The notes beneath the pieces were generated by a model that saw nothing but the letters and a program-made list of their open reading frames with translations, was not told the DNA's origin and made no database searches. 64,000 nucleotides of DNA from Nitrospira japonica. GTDB lineage: Bacteria > Nitrospirota > Thermodesulfovibrionia > UBA6902. Below are positions 27,407 to 37,114 of the stretch, one piece after another (within the stretch, counting starts at the first letter, position 1; each line of letters starts with the position of its first letter). The stretch spans positions 95,293-159,292 of the forward strand of contig DYJL01000005.1 of assembly GCA_020723105.1 (NCBI GenBank), in the 5' to 3' direction. The position numbers and the translations under genes were made by a program.

Positions 27407-29428
27407 TTAAACTGCTACTTTTTCAGCTACTTCTTTAAGCCACACAAGCCGTGACGAGTGTATTACAGATTTATTAACTGACTCATTGAATTCAGACAGA
27501 TTCACATCAAGCCCCTGTTTTTTCTCAAAGGGTTTGAACTTGGGCTTATCCTTGACCTGAAATGCGCTCTTCATTGCGGCTGCGGATTCTTTTATGGGAG
27601 CGCTCATTATCTTTGAAAGCTCTGTAAAAATTGTCTTGTGCTGTTTTGATTCGCCAACAGGTTCAACTGCCTTTATCACCTCTTTGACCTTGCCAAGATA
27701 ATTTATTATAGTGCCCTCTGACTCCAGGCAGGTTGCAGCAGGCAGCACCACATCTGCCTGTTTAGCAAGTTCGGTCATATATGAGGACTGAACAATCAGG
27801 AAGTTTACTGCTGGTTTCTTAGTAACGGGAACTTCGCCGACTGCGTAGAGAACATCAACTCCACCGGTTGCCATGTCTTTATAGGCCTTGCCTTCGGTGG
27901 TTAACCCCAGCAGCACTACGCCCCTTGCATTAGCTTCGTAAGGTACGGCAGTAACTTTCAGGTCTATCAATAGCGAAATATTTCTTGAAGCATTAAACAG
28001 GGCAGGGGAGCAGAACAGGACCGGTGCCTTGGCTTCAGTCAGCAGGGTTGCTGCTTTCTCTGTATCTTCTGTTGCAGTTAATCCGGAGACTGCAGATTCA
28101 AGTTCCTTGTCTGCTTTTTTGCCTTTTCCGATCAGTGCCTTTGCAATCTGTGCAAGCGCTGCTGCTTCATCGGAGTGGATGTTTACAGTGGCAACTGATG
28201 CTGCACTGGTCTCTTCCGAATTTATAACAATAATCTTTGCACCTCTTGCGGCTTTTCTTCTGATGGACGCATCGAGTGCCGGCAAAACTCTTTTCCACTG
28301 TGAGGGATTAAGCCCTGCAAGCACTATCAGGTCAGCAGAGTCAATATCTACTGAATCAGATAACTTCATTGAAGCTGCATCAGTATATAAACTGGCAGTT
28401 GTGTCAATATTTTTTGTCTTTACTACATCGGATGCAAATTTTGAAAGCACGAATGCGTCCTGATTGAGTATGCTGGCGGTGCTGATGATGCCGGTCTTTC
28501 CGCCGGAAGCCTTTAATTTTTCTGCGGCTGCATTCAAGGCATCTTTCCATGAAGCTTCTTTCAATTCCCCGTTGACTCTTATCATGGGAGTTGTGACCCT
28601 TGCATCTGACGAGATGGAATCAAAGCCATATCTGCCAATGGCGCAGATATATTTCTCTGCAGAGCCTTCATTGCCGCCGGCATTTATTTTTACGATACCG
28701 CCGTCTTTTAAGCTAACGACTATATCACATCCATTGCCGCAGGAAAGGCATACTGATTTTGTTTTTGTATAATCCCATTCCCTTCCTTTTCTCCATCTAT
28801 CTGCTTCGAGTATGGCGTTTACAGGACATGCGTCAATGCAGCTTCCGCAAAAGGTGCATCCAGACTCCTGAAGGGGTTTGTCCATGGCTGTAGCAACTTT
28901 GGCGCCGACACCTCTTCCCATGAAATCCAGGACATTGGTACCCTGTTCCTTGCAGACTCTCACGCATCTGGCACAGAGGATGCAGTAATCCGGGTCCCTT
29001 TTGATAAAAGGATTTGCCGCATCAACGGGATAACCGAATTTTTTCCTCGTAAAGTTTGACTCCTTAATTTCATGGTCATATGCATACTGTTGAAGGGTGC
29101 ATACACCTGCCTTTGTGCAAGTCATGCAATCCATCGGATGCATGGAGAGAATCAGGTCGAGTATGAACTTCCTCATCTCCTCGATTTGCGGAGTAGATGT
29201 TTTTACGTTCATGCCTTCCTTGACCTTTGTTATGCAGCCTACGGAATGACCTTTTGCGCCTTCAATCTCCACAAGGCACATCCTGCAGGCGCCGATGCCC
29301 CTCAGGCCTTTCAGATAGCAAAGGTTAGGGATGTGAATACCTGCTGACTCTGCTGCATCAATAAGGTTTGTTCCTTCGGGAATTTTTACCTCTTTACCGT
29401 CTATTTTTAAAGAAACTGTCTTTGACAT
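27407..29428 (-). CDS. NuoG-like iron-sulfur subunit (2Fe-2S, 4Fe-4S, degenerate Mo-type domain)
   Basis: A 673-residue protein. Ferredoxin 2Fe-2S domain (residues about 1-80, CYLKGLRGIGACRMC), His/Cys 4Fe-4S (HPMDCMTCTKAGVC), two 4Fe-4S clusters (CILCARCVRVCKE, CTFCGSCIDACP), then CLSCGNGCD, the Fe4S domain of molybdopterin oxidoreductases, and a shortened oxidoreductase domain. No Cys/Sec Mo ligand is apparent, so it is not a working formate dehydrogenase. GGAGG stands 8 nt before ATG 29428. Last gene of the acs operon; likely forms a soluble NADH module with the NuoE/F-like genes. Confidence 0.85.
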   Translation of the reverse strand: MSKTVSLKIDGKEVKIPEGTNLIDAAESAGIHIPNLCYLKGLRGIGACRMCLVEIEGAKGHSVGCITKVKEGMNVKTSTPQIEEMRKFILDLILSMHPMDCMTCTKAGVCTLQQYAYDHEIKESNFTRKKFGYPVDAANPFIKRDPDYCILCARCVRVCKEQGTNVLDFMGRGVGAKVATAMDKPLQESGCTFCGSCIDACPVNAILEADRWRKGREWDYTKTKSVCLSCGNGCDIVVSLKDGGIVKINAGGNEGSAEKYICAIGRYGFDSISSDARVTTPMIRVNGELKEASWKDALNAAAEKLKASGGKTGIISTASILNQDAFVLSKFASDVVKTKNIDTTASLYTDAASMKLSDSVDIDSADLIVLAGLNPSQWKRVLPALDASIRRKAARGAKIIVINSEETSAASVATVNIHSDEAAALAQIAKALIGKGKKADKELESAVSGLTATEDTEKAATLLTEAKAPVLFCSPALFNASRNISLLIDLKVTAVPYEANARGVVLLGLTTEGKAYKDMATGGVDVLYAVGEVPVTKKPAVNFLIVQSSYMTELAKQADVVLPAATCLESEGTIINYLGKVKEVIKAVEPVGESKQHKTIFTELSKIMSAPIKESAAAMKSAFQVKDKPKFKPFEKKQGLDVNLSEFNESVNKSVIHSSRLVWLKEVAEKVAV

Positions 29429-29471
29429 TGTATTACCTCCAATTAAAATAGTATTTATTTCAATCAAAAAT

Positions 29472-29540
29472 TGTCATTCCGGCTTGTCCGGAATCTTTCA
29501 ATAATAATGATTCCCGACGCGCTTCGCTTGCGGGAATGAC
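29472..29540. repeat. TGTCATTCC palindrome
   Basis: TGTCATTCCGGCTTGTCCGGAAT on the left and ATTCCCGACGCGCTTCGCTTGCGGGAATGAC on the right form two hairpins and an overall inverted pair. Occupies the gap before the NuoG-like gene. Confidence 0.8.
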
Positions 29541-29567
29541 GCCTTGATGAATTAACTCTACAATATT

Positions 29568-30161
29568 TCATACCCCCACCGGCTCTTTGACCGTTGCATT
29601 GACAACTACAATTGCTCCTGTCGGGCAAACTTTTATGCATTCACCGCATTTTGTGCATCTCTTCTGAGCTATCTCAAAGGGATGATAGCCTGATAAATAA
29701 GTTTTCTTCTTCTCGCCTGTGATTGCATTGTCTTTGCATACACCCAGGCATATTCCGCATGTGTTACATTTCTCCGGGATGATAATATATTTGAAATAAG
29801 CCAGGCAGTCATTGCCTGAACATACCCCTGACAGGTGTTCTGTAAGGTCTTTTAAATCTATATTATCAAGTATAAACTTTGCGGTATCTTTCCCTTTCTT
29901 GCACATTGAAGCTTCGATCATATTGGAAGCGATTCTTTTTATGCTTTTGACGTCCTCATCAGTTGCCGTACCGGTTAGCAGTCTTTTAAACCGTATGCGT
30001 GCTTCATAACTTCCAAAAGAGCAGGGGAAACATTTGCCACACATCGGGCCTGCAAGAAATTCCTCAATGAAATAAAGGGACCGCTGTACAGGACAATTTT
30101 TTTGTTCAGCCTCTTTTTTTATGTCCTCAAGTTTTTTTTCTTTTTGTTCTTTTTGGGTCAT
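29568..30161 (-). CDS. iron-sulfur protein with NuoF-type 4Fe-4S and two ferredoxin clusters
   Basis: A 197-residue protein: an N-terminal NuoF C-terminal-like cluster motif (GPMCGKCFPCSFGSYEA, residues about 35-51) followed by two 4Fe-4S motifs (CNTCGICLGVC and CTKCGECIKVC). It looks like a copy of the NuoF tail without flavin domain and is probably an electron-transfer subunit of the complex. AGGAG precedes ATG 30161. Confidence 0.8.
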   Translation of the reverse strand: MTQKEQKEKKLEDIKKEAEQKNCPVQRSLYFIEEFLAGPMCGKCFPCSFGSYEARIRFKRLLTGTATDEDVKSIKRIASNMIEASMCKKGKDTAKFILDNIDLKDLTEHLSGVCSGNDCLAYFKYIIIPEKCNTCGICLGVCKDNAITGEKKKTYLSGYHPFEIAQKRCTKCGECIKVCPTGAIVVVNATVKEPVGV

Positions 30162-30180
30162 AATTACTCCTGTTGTTTTA

Positions 30181-30262
30181 TGTCATTCCCGCAGGCGGGA
30201 ATCCAGAGCGTATTGTGATACGCCCCAACATATTTGTAGGGGCGGGGTTACCCCGCCCCTAC
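30181..30262. repeat. two palindromes, the second holding the NuoF-like stop codon
   Basis: TGTCATTCCCGC-AGGC-GGGAATCC hairpin, then a 27-nt palindrome GTAGGGGCGGGG/CCCCGCCCCTAC at 30236-30262. The latter overlaps the end of the NuoF-like gene, which terminates ...SVGAG, TAA inside the palindrome. Confidence 0.8.
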
Positions 30263-32137
30263 CGATTTCTTTTGTCGTTTCTGTTTCTCTATCTTTACTG
30301 CTCCAATAGGACATGCGAGGTAGCAGGCCTTGCATTTGGTGCAGTAATCCTGATCTATGAAAAACTTTTTTCTCGTTTCCTTTACCGCATTGAAAGCGCA
30401 GGCTTGTTTGCACAGGCCGCAGAGAAAGCACTGTTCATGGTCTATGCTGTAAGTGCCAAGCCCGCTGCAGGCCTTGGCCCTGCAGTATTTATCCCTGATA
30501 TGCTCTTCATATTCTTCCCTGAAATATCTGATGGTAGTTAATACAGGATTAGGCGCACTATTGCCAAGACCGCAGAGCGAGCCTTTAACGATCTTTTTAC
30601 CAAGCTCTTCGAGTTTCTCTATGTCGCCTTCCTCTCCCCGGCCCGAGGTGATCTTTTTTAATATCTCAAGCATCTGATAAGTTCCAATTCTGCAAGGAGG
30701 ACATTTTCCGCAAGATTCGGATTGTGTGAATGAGAGAAAGAATTTCGCAACATCAACCATGCAGTTATCCTCGTCCATAACAACCATACCGCCTGAACCC
30801 ATCATGGAACCGACAGAGGCCAATGAATCAAAATCCACGGGCAGGTCTAAATGTTCAGCCGGAATGCAGCCTCCAGAGGGACCGCCCGTCTGAACAGCCT
30901 TAAATTTCTTGTCTCCGAGTATTCCACCGCCTATGTCGTAGATAATTTCTCTTAAAGTTATTCCCATTGGGACTTCTACAAGCCCGGTGTTCTTGACCTT
31001 TCCTGTAAGGGCAAAGACTTTGGTGCCGGGTGAGCTTTTTGTGCCGATTGAAAGAAAATAGTCGGCTCCATGGTCAATGATTACAGGAACACATGCATAT
31101 GTTTCAATATTATTTAAATTGCTTGGATAACCCCAGGCTCCTCCGCCCGGTTCAGAAAGTCTTGGGGGACGCGGCCTTGGAAAGCCTCTCTCACCTTCGA
31201 TGGAGGCAACAAGGGCCGTTGATTCACCGCATACAAAAGCGCCTGCTCCCTCACGGATATCTACAGTAAAACTGAAATTTGTACCAAGTATGTTCTTGCC
31301 TATCAGGCCTTTCTCTTCAGCCTGCTTAATGGCGAGACCAAGGTTTTTGACTGCAAGAGGATATTCATGCCTGACATAAATTATGCCGTATTGAGCATTT
31401 ATTGCATATGCGCAGAGAGCCATTCCTTCGAGAAGGCTGTGTGGGTCTCCTTCCATGATGGAACGGTCCATGAAGGCTCCGGGGTCACCTTCGTCACCGT
31501 TTGCAATTACAAACCTGATATTGCCGGGAGCGCCCTTTGAATGTTTCCATTTTTTCCCTGCAGGAAATCCTGCGCCGCCTCTTCCTCTGAGATTGGCCTT
31601 GTCTACTTCAGCGAGAACATCATCAGGGCTCATGGAAGATAAGGCTTTTTCAAGCGCTGCGTAACCGCCGACAGCAATATAATGATCAATATTGCAAGGA
31701 TCCACTACACCATTATTCCTCAGCGCTATCCTTTTCTGTTTCTTATAAAAAGGAACATCAGTCATTACCGGTACAGGCTCACTCAGGATATTATCTCTGT
31801 AGAGTCCTTGCCTGTAAGGCATATTGCCGAGGATTGAATAACTCATTATCCAGGGAACGTTTGCTGGTTTTGTTCTCTGGTAAAAGATATCTAACGGTTC
31901 TACCTTTAAAACCGGGCCCTTCTGGCAGATTCCCTGGCAGCCTGTCTTTACAATTTCGAGGTCTATGCCGGTATTGGCAGATTCTTTTTTGAAGGCCTCA
32001 ATGACCTGATGGGCTCCGGTTGCAGTGCATGCTGTACCGCAACAGACCCGGGCCCTGAGGGCATTTGGTTTAAAGGTTTCCTGTGAAAGCTTTTGCCTCA
32101 GTTGCTTCAGTTCATTTGTACTGTTTAGTTTTGCCAT
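30248..32137 (-). CDS. NuoF/HydB-like NADH-binding flavoprotein subunit
   Basis: A 629-residue protein. N-terminal thioredoxin-like 2Fe-2S domain (CCGTACTATG, CQGICQKGP), FMN/NADH domain (GRGGAGFPAGKKW, ANGDEGDPGAFMDR), SLBB, the 4Fe-4S site SESCGKCPPCRIG and two C-terminal ferredoxin motifs (CFLCGLCKQAC, CTKCKACYLAC). This is the HydB-type architecture of soluble NAD-linked hydrogenases and formate dehydrogenases. AGGTGG precedes ATG 32137; an upstream ATG at 32167 is less likely. The last residues VGAG come from a palindromic repeat. Confidence 0.88.
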   Translation of the reverse strand: MAKLNSTNELKQLRQKLSQETFKPNALRARVCCGTACTATGAHQVIEAFKKESANTGIDLEIVKTGCQGICQKGPVLKVEPLDIFYQRTKPANVPWIMSYSILGNMPYRQGLYRDNILSEPVPVMTDVPFYKKQKRIALRNNGVVDPCNIDHYIAVGGYAALEKALSSMSPDDVLAEVDKANLRGRGGAGFPAGKKWKHSKGAPGNIRFVIANGDEGDPGAFMDRSIMEGDPHSLLEGMALCAYAINAQYGIIYVRHEYPLAVKNLGLAIKQAEEKGLIGKNILGTNFSFTVDIREGAGAFVCGESTALVASIEGERGFPRPRPPRLSEPGGGAWGYPSNLNNIETYACVPVIIDHGADYFLSIGTKSSPGTKVFALTGKVKNTGLVEVPMGITLREIIYDIGGGILGDKKFKAVQTGGPSGGCIPAEHLDLPVDFDSLASVGSMMGSGGMVVMDEDNCMVDVAKFFLSFTQSESCGKCPPCRIGTYQMLEILKKITSGRGEEGDIEKLEELGKKIVKGSLCGLGNSAPNPVLTTIRYFREEYEEHIRDKYCRAKACSGLGTYSIDHEQCFLCGLCKQACAFNAVKETRKKFFIDQDYCTKCKACYLACPIGAVKIEKQKRQKKSVGAG

Positions 32138-32174
32138 ATTGTTCCACCTTGTAAAAAATTTAATCAAATATTGC

Positions 32175-32248
32175 TGTCATTGCGAGCGAAACGAAGCAAT
32201 CTCTGAAAAGCTGGGATTGCTTCGGGACTAAAGTCCCTCGCAATGACA
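32175..32248. repeat. TGTCATTGCGAG interspersed palindrome
   Basis: TGTCATTGCGAGCGAAACGAAGCAATC and its inverse ending CCCTCGCAATGACA, filling the gap between the NuoE- and NuoF-like genes. Related copies are at 14230, 46574 and 62779. Confidence 0.85.
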
Positions 32249-32261
32249 CCTTTGCTGAACC

Positions 32262-32735
32262 TTATTTCTTTATCTCTTCAATTACTCCATCAATTTTTTT
32301 CATATCAATCTCGCCGACTATGTCTTCATTGATTGTGGCTACCGGGGCAAGCCCGCAGCAGCCAATACAGCCAACTGTCTCAAGAGTCATGGCAAGGTCC
32401 TGAGTTGTCTCGCCTTCCTCGATTTTAAATTCATCTTTAATTTTGTGGAGCACCTTGTCAGCGCCTCTTACGTGGCAGGCTGTGCCTGTGCATATTCTGA
32501 CAATTTTTTTACCACGGGGCGTGAAATAAAACTGTTTGTAGAAAGTGGCTGTGCTGTAAACATCAGAGAGAGAAATGCCCAGATTTCGTGACAGTTTTCT
32601 CAGTTCTTCTTCGGGAAGGTAATTATGCTCTTCCTGGATTTTTTGAAAGGCATGTATTAAGATGCCTCTTTTTTTCTGGCTTTCTGTAAGCACATCACCG
32701 ACATGCCCGATAATTGCATTAGCGTTCAGACTCAT
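32262..32735 (-). CDS. NuoE/HydC-like 2Fe-2S subunit
   Basis: A 157-residue protein with NuoE thioredoxin-like fold and the four ligands in CTGTACHVRGA and ETVGCIGCCGLAP. Starts 16 nt inside the end of the CODH gene, with GGAGGG before the ATG, so CODH and this subunit are translationally linked. That overlap is the strongest hint that the NADH-dehydrogenase-like module works with CODH. Confidence 0.9.
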   Translation of the reverse strand: MSLNANAIIGHVGDVLTESQKKRGILIHAFQKIQEEHNYLPEEELRKLSRNLGISLSDVYSTATFYKQFYFTPRGKKIVRICTGTACHVRGADKVLHKIKDEFKIEEGETTQDLAMTLETVGCIGCCGLAPVATINEDIVGEIDMKKIDGVIEEIKK

Positions 32736-34728
32736 TTATCCCTCCAACTCCGGCATGAGGCACTGCAGCAGCCTTTTCAATTTCTCTTCGGGCCGCCATA
32801 TCCATGAGCACTCTTTCTGCCCCGAATTTCCCAGGCTCGTATTTTCTGAGTTTGAGCATCTCTCTTGCCTTGTCAATATAATTAAGCGCCAGCGCTAACA
32901 TCTTTTCAGGATCAGGCTCAAAGTGCATTGCACCCATAAATCTTTCCAACCACACTTCGGTCATGATTTTAGTTACTTCCCTGCTTGCTCCGACAGGAGA
33001 TTCCCCGCCGAAGATAACAGGAACACCCGATGCCGCGAAATAGCATCCGATAGCAATCGCCTTTTCAGACATCCATTCAGGAGCTATGCCAACTGCGGGC
33101 ATGCCGCCGATCTCGTCGGAAAGTCCGCCTTCAGCGGCCATTGCAGTTGCGATGGTGAGTATTCTTGAATTGTCAACACATGCGCCGAGATGAAGAATGG
33201 GCGGAATGCCGATCGCTTCACATACTTCCCTGAGTCCGGGGCCTGCCATCTGCAACGCTGTCTCAGGCGTCAAATAGCCTGCAGACCCGCACGCGGCAGA
33301 GCCACAGCCTGTTGACACGATCAATACATCATTCTTTATAAGTTCAATAGCAAGATATTTATGCAGGCCTGTTGAAGGCACTCTCGGGTTGTCGCAGCCC
33401 GCAAGCCCTACAACACCTCTGATCCTGCCTGCCATGATTGCATCATTAAGCGGCCTGAATGATCCTCTCCACCTTCCGCCCTGCATGTATTCTATATATT
33501 CATGTGAGAAGCCGCCTATAAGCGGGAATTTTTCTGTTATGTGACTTCCTTCAGCCTTTCTGTTTGGAAAGTTGTCTATAGCTATCCTTATGATCTTCTC
33601 GGCAATTTCACGGGCGTGATGTTCATCGTACTCTACCCGTTCAGCGCCGGAAATGTGGGCTTTGGGACTTGTGGTGATTATTTTTGTATGGAACTTCTTC
33701 GAGACCTCCACAATAGCAGGCATGATGCACTGCACATCAACTGTCATCGCATCAATAAGGCCGGTCATTATTCCAAGCTCCTGATTGGTAAAACCTCCGG
33801 CAGTAGGAATGCCGTGACGCATCAGCACTTCATTGGCGGTACAGCACATGCCGCCGAGGTTGATGCCTTTTGCGCCTTTGCTTTTTGCGTAAGCTATTAA
33901 TTCAGGAGAAGACGCTGCGTCAACAATGATTTCTGCAAGGGTCGGTTCGTGTCCGTGCACAATGAGGTTAACTTCATCTTCCTTGAATATGCCGAAGCTC
34001 GCCTCAGCCTTAATGGGTCTGGGAGTTCCAAAAAGGATATCCGTGATATCGGTTGATATCATGCAGCCGCCCCAGCCGTCAGCGAGCGCTGTCCTCAATC
34101 CGTGCAGGAGCAGATGGTCTGCATCATGATCCACGCCGATAGAAGTGCGATGCATGGCTTCAACAACCTCTCTGTCTATGCCGCGGGGAGTGATGCCCCA
34201 CTTTTTCCATCTTTCCTGTGTCTTTTTAGGGGGACGTTTGCAATAGTTCAGCTCGCCAAGCTGTCTGCCGAAATCCTGAAGAAAGGTGGTTGCAACGTCC
34301 TTTCCCACATCGTTGACAGGCCTGCCTTCGAATTCAATCCCAAGGATATCGGCAACTTTATAGAGCTTCTTCACATCTTTTATCGTGAAGTCTTTTGCCT
34401 CTCCGGTTGATGCGGCAAGAAGAGTATAAGCCATGTCTCTCGCATGATCGGAATGGGCTGCCGTTCCAGCGGCAATCATCCTGACGAGATTTCTCGCGGC
34501 AACTGTCGCAAGCGTTGCTCCGCATACGCCTCTTGCTTCTTCCTCGGCGTTTTTGCCGACGAGTCTGCAGGGGCCCATGTGGCATACCCTGCAGCACGCG
34601 CCCGATTCGCCGATAGGGCAGGGCTTCAGTTTTTCAGCTCTGTCAAAACATGTCTCCAATTTATGTTCTTCAGCCCACTCAATAATCTGTTCGGCTGAGG
34701 AACCTGCGCTCTTTATTACTTTATCCAT
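32719..34728 (-). CDS. acsA: nickel-iron carbon monoxide dehydrogenase, catalytic subunit
   Basis: A 669-residue CODH. Clusters B/D motif CPIGESGACCRVCHMGPCR (about 37-55), and the C-cluster Cys regions GMCCTANE, AGCDNPR, STGCGSAACGSAG and GACVDNSRI. It oxidises CO or reduces CO2 at the Ni-Fe4S4 centre and feeds acetyl-CoA synthase. GGAGG precedes ATG 34728. The operon context (acsB-E upstream) makes this the CODH/ACS form rather than a stand-alone CooS. Confidence 0.95.
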   Translation of the reverse strand: MDKVIKSAGSSAEQIIEWAEEHKLETCFDRAEKLKPCPIGESGACCRVCHMGPCRLVGKNAEEEARGVCGATLATVAARNLVRMIAAGTAAHSDHARDMAYTLLAASTGEAKDFTIKDVKKLYKVADILGIEFEGRPVNDVGKDVATTFLQDFGRQLGELNYCKRPPKKTQERWKKWGITPRGIDREVVEAMHRTSIGVDHDADHLLLHGLRTALADGWGGCMISTDITDILFGTPRPIKAEASFGIFKEDEVNLIVHGHEPTLAEIIVDAASSPELIAYAKSKGAKGINLGGMCCTANEVLMRHGIPTAGGFTNQELGIMTGLIDAMTVDVQCIMPAIVEVSKKFHTKIITTSPKAHISGAERVEYDEHHAREIAEKIIRIAIDNFPNRKAEGSHITEKFPLIGGFSHEYIEYMQGGRWRGSFRPLNDAIMAGRIRGVVGLAGCDNPRVPSTGLHKYLAIELIKNDVLIVSTGCGSAACGSAGYLTPETALQMAGPGLREVCEAIGIPPILHLGACVDNSRILTIATAMAAEGGLSDEIGGMPAVGIAPEWMSEKAIAIGCYFAASGVPVIFGGESPVGASREVTKIMTEVWLERFMGAMHFEPDPEKMLALALNYIDKAREMLKLRKYEPGKFGAERVLMDMAARREIEKAAAVPHAGVGGINESER

Positions 34729-34745
34729 ATCACCTCCATTTAAAA

Positions 34746-34808
34746 GGGGGTAGGGCTTAGGGATTAGGGAGTATTTACTACCCCCTGCCCCCTATCTCCT
34801 AATCCCTG
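34746..34808. repeat. heptad array pair, acsB-acsA gap
   Basis: Units GGGGGTA, GGGCTTA, GGGATTA, GGGAGTA (34746-34773) face the inverted units CTACCCC, CTGCCCC, CTATCTC, CTAATCC (34778-34808), separated by 4 nt: a near-continuous hairpin between the acsB stop and the acsA ribosome binding site. Confidence 0.9.
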
Positions 34809-34811
34809 TAT

Positions 34812-37025
34812 CTAAAACATCGGGTCCATTTCAAGCGCTGGGTGTCCAACGCTTGCGAGGAACTCCATGAGTTTTTCAGAATCTTCTGCAACTGTTTCGT
34901 CAGCAATCTTGTCTAATAAATCGGGAACTCCTTCTTCCTCAGCTCGTTTCCTGAAGTCTTCGCCGAGCCTCTCCTTCAGGTTCTTTGTCATCCATACTAT
35001 TCTCTTGATCCCGCCGTCGGCGAAGAGGAATTTTTTACTTGTAATGAAATTTACGCCTATTCCCATGAAACCGGGATTTTGAGCGCCTCCTCCGACAGTC
35101 CCCGCCAGTGTGGAGAATTTCATGCCGGCAGGCGTCATTCCGGTATGGCCTCTTTGCACGAGCATTATTCCGTTGGCTTCCGGTATGATTGCAACAATAC
35201 ATTCAAAGCATCCGCAGGATGTCATCGGATTGTCCATAATAGTATAGAGGTTTAATGATTCAACTGCGCCTGCTGAATTGCTTTTCAGGTAGCTGTCAAC
35301 TCCGACCCATCTGCCCTTGGCAGCATCCAGAGCCTCGCCTTTTAATATGGGCTGGTTGCCGCCAGTAGGATCAATTTCAAAGGCAGCCCTTGTGTCAAGC
35401 CAGTTGTAGGCGCCACAGAGTCCGAGACGCTCTGGACTTATTACACACACGTGTGAAGGAGCAAAGGACTGACAGAGCAGACATGAGTAGAATGTGTCTA
35501 CAGATTCATCCGTCAAGCCGGCAAGCCTGTGATCCCTTTCTTTATATACCTTGCGCGCTTCATCTTGCAGAGCTTGCACATCTTTTTCATCAACATAAAG
35601 CGTAACCTGAACCTTGTCAACGATAGACTTAAAGCGGTGGTGTGTCATCGTATTGTGTATCACTCCGATATGCTCCAGCGTAATGCCGTCTTTATAGGCC
35701 TGGTTGCTTATCCTCATCCATACGATGTCGCGCTGTCCCATATGCCAGAGGCCCTGAGCTTCATTTATATTGTGATGCAGTTTTCTCTCGATAATGGCCT
35801 CGAAGTCTTTCTGCATCTTTCTTCCTGCAACATCAATTACTATGGCAAGAGGCATCACACCGCCTTTCTTATATCTCTCCTCAACATCTGTGCCTATAAT
35901 CGTTACCTTGCCGTCTTCAATTTCATGCAGTTCTTTCGTCCTTACCCATTCAAAGGCCGGTGAACGCTGTCCGCCAAACTCAATGAACATGTCTTCCTTC
36001 CGGATCCTTTCACCTTCAAAGGCAGGGCCGAAGGAGACCGGGATCGGTGGTTTTTCAACAGTGACCTTAAGGCCTCTGACCTCAATTGCCTTCTGGACGA
36101 TTTTGGCATGGTCGAATTCCTTATCCACATGCTCATATGTACATACACCTGTGGGATGGATAACTGGAACGTCGGTATCGCATATCGCAGGGAAGCCCAT
36201 GTTTATGGCGCCTGCTCCGGTAGACCACTTTATTTCATCCATTTCCCCAAGCGCTATCGCAAAAGCGAACACCCGATCTTTCTGATATTTAAGATGTTCT
36301 TTATAATCGCCGGGTTTTTTAGCGCCGAAGATAAGCGAGGCCCTTATCGCCCAGTCCAGCGCATAAAGCGTATGCTCTGTATCGGGGCCAAGAGGAACGA
36401 TATATGTTTCCCAGCCGAGAGCGACTCCTTTATTTAATAATTGTCTGGTGACGTTTGTGACCTTGCCGTTTTTGTCTTTTGACTGACCGGACAGGAAGAT
36501 GAGGATGTTCTTTTCCTGTAATTCCCTGACGATTTTTACTGCGGTATCTTCATCAGGGGCAGCTCCGATAATGGCAGCAAAGCCCGGCATTCTGCCGTCA
36601 ACAAGTGCAATACCGAGATTTCTCTGAATCGTATCTGTAATGAAACCATTGTAAACATATCCTGTTTCAGAATCGGTTACCGGTTCGAGGCCGTTTATAT
36701 ATCTTAGTGCAAGAATGATTTCTTCGGCAAAAAGGGTTGCCATGCCGGAATCAAGCGCTTCTCCGAGATACGGTTTCCAGAGTTTTTCCTCAGGCTCATC
36801 ATGAAGCATTTCTCTTGTCATGCTGAGAGCCACCTTCATGTCGGCAAGTGTTTTAACCGGGAAGGCCGTCATTGCATATATCATTGGTAGATAAAATGCA
36901 GTATCCGGGAATTCAAAAACAAAGTCTTTGCCTTTCTCTGCAATAGCCTTATCAAGCATCTCCTCAGCTCTTGTTACGAGCGAATGTGCAGCCTTGATGG
37001 CAGCAGAGGCTATTATTTTTGACAT
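34812..37025 (-). CDS. acsB: acetyl-CoA synthase, bacterial type
   Basis: A 737-residue protein with the N-terminal CODH-contact domain present, so bacterial (not archaeal CdhC) type. The A-cluster ligands are recognisable in SCLLCQSFAPSHVC...LGLCGAYNW and in TSCGCFECI (the Cys-Gly-Cys that binds the distal Ni). It joins CO, a methyl group from the corrinoid protein and CoA to acetyl-CoA. AGGAGG precedes ATG 37025. Confidence 0.95.
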   Translation of the reverse strand: MSKIIASAAIKAAHSLVTRAEEMLDKAIAEKGKDFVFEFPDTAFYLPMIYAMTAFPVKTLADMKVALSMTREMLHDEPEEKLWKPYLGEALDSGMATLFAEEIILALRYINGLEPVTDSETGYVYNGFITDTIQRNLGIALVDGRMPGFAAIIGAAPDEDTAVKIVRELQEKNILIFLSGQSKDKNGKVTNVTRQLLNKGVALGWETYIVPLGPDTEHTLYALDWAIRASLIFGAKKPGDYKEHLKYQKDRVFAFAIALGEMDEIKWSTGAGAINMGFPAICDTDVPVIHPTGVCTYEHVDKEFDHAKIVQKAIEVRGLKVTVEKPPIPVSFGPAFEGERIRKEDMFIEFGGQRSPAFEWVRTKELHEIEDGKVTIIGTDVEERYKKGGVMPLAIVIDVAGRKMQKDFEAIIERKLHHNINEAQGLWHMGQRDIVWMRISNQAYKDGITLEHIGVIHNTMTHHRFKSIVDKVQVTLYVDEKDVQALQDEARKVYKERDHRLAGLTDESVDTFYSCLLCQSFAPSHVCVISPERLGLCGAYNWLDTRAAFEIDPTGGNQPILKGEALDAAKGRWVGVDSYLKSNSAGAVESLNLYTIMDNPMTSCGCFECIVAIIPEANGIMLVQRGHTGMTPAGMKFSTLAGTVGGGAQNPGFMGIGVNFITSKKFLFADGGIKRIVWMTKNLKERLGEDFRKRAEEEGVPDLLDKIADETVAEDSEKLMEFLASVGHPALEMDPMF

Positions 37026-37041
37026 TGTAACCTCCTATTTT

Positions 37042-37113
37042 AGTGAATAGTAGTTAGTGAATAGTATAGTACTGGTATGCTTTTCAACTGTTCACTGTTC
37101 ACTCTTCACTGTC
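37042..37113. repeat. heptad array pair, acsC-acsB gap
   Basis: AGTGAAT-type units (37042-37069) face ACTGTTC/ACTCTTC units (37087-37113) in inverted orientation. Period 7, loop about 17 nt. Confidence 0.9.
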
Positions 37114-37114
37114 G

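Noticed and set aside
27407..29428. Formate dehydrogenase catalytic subunit
   Set aside because: The Mo-type domain is shortened and no Cys or in-frame UGA is seen at a Mo-ligand position; NuoG-like is the better reading.
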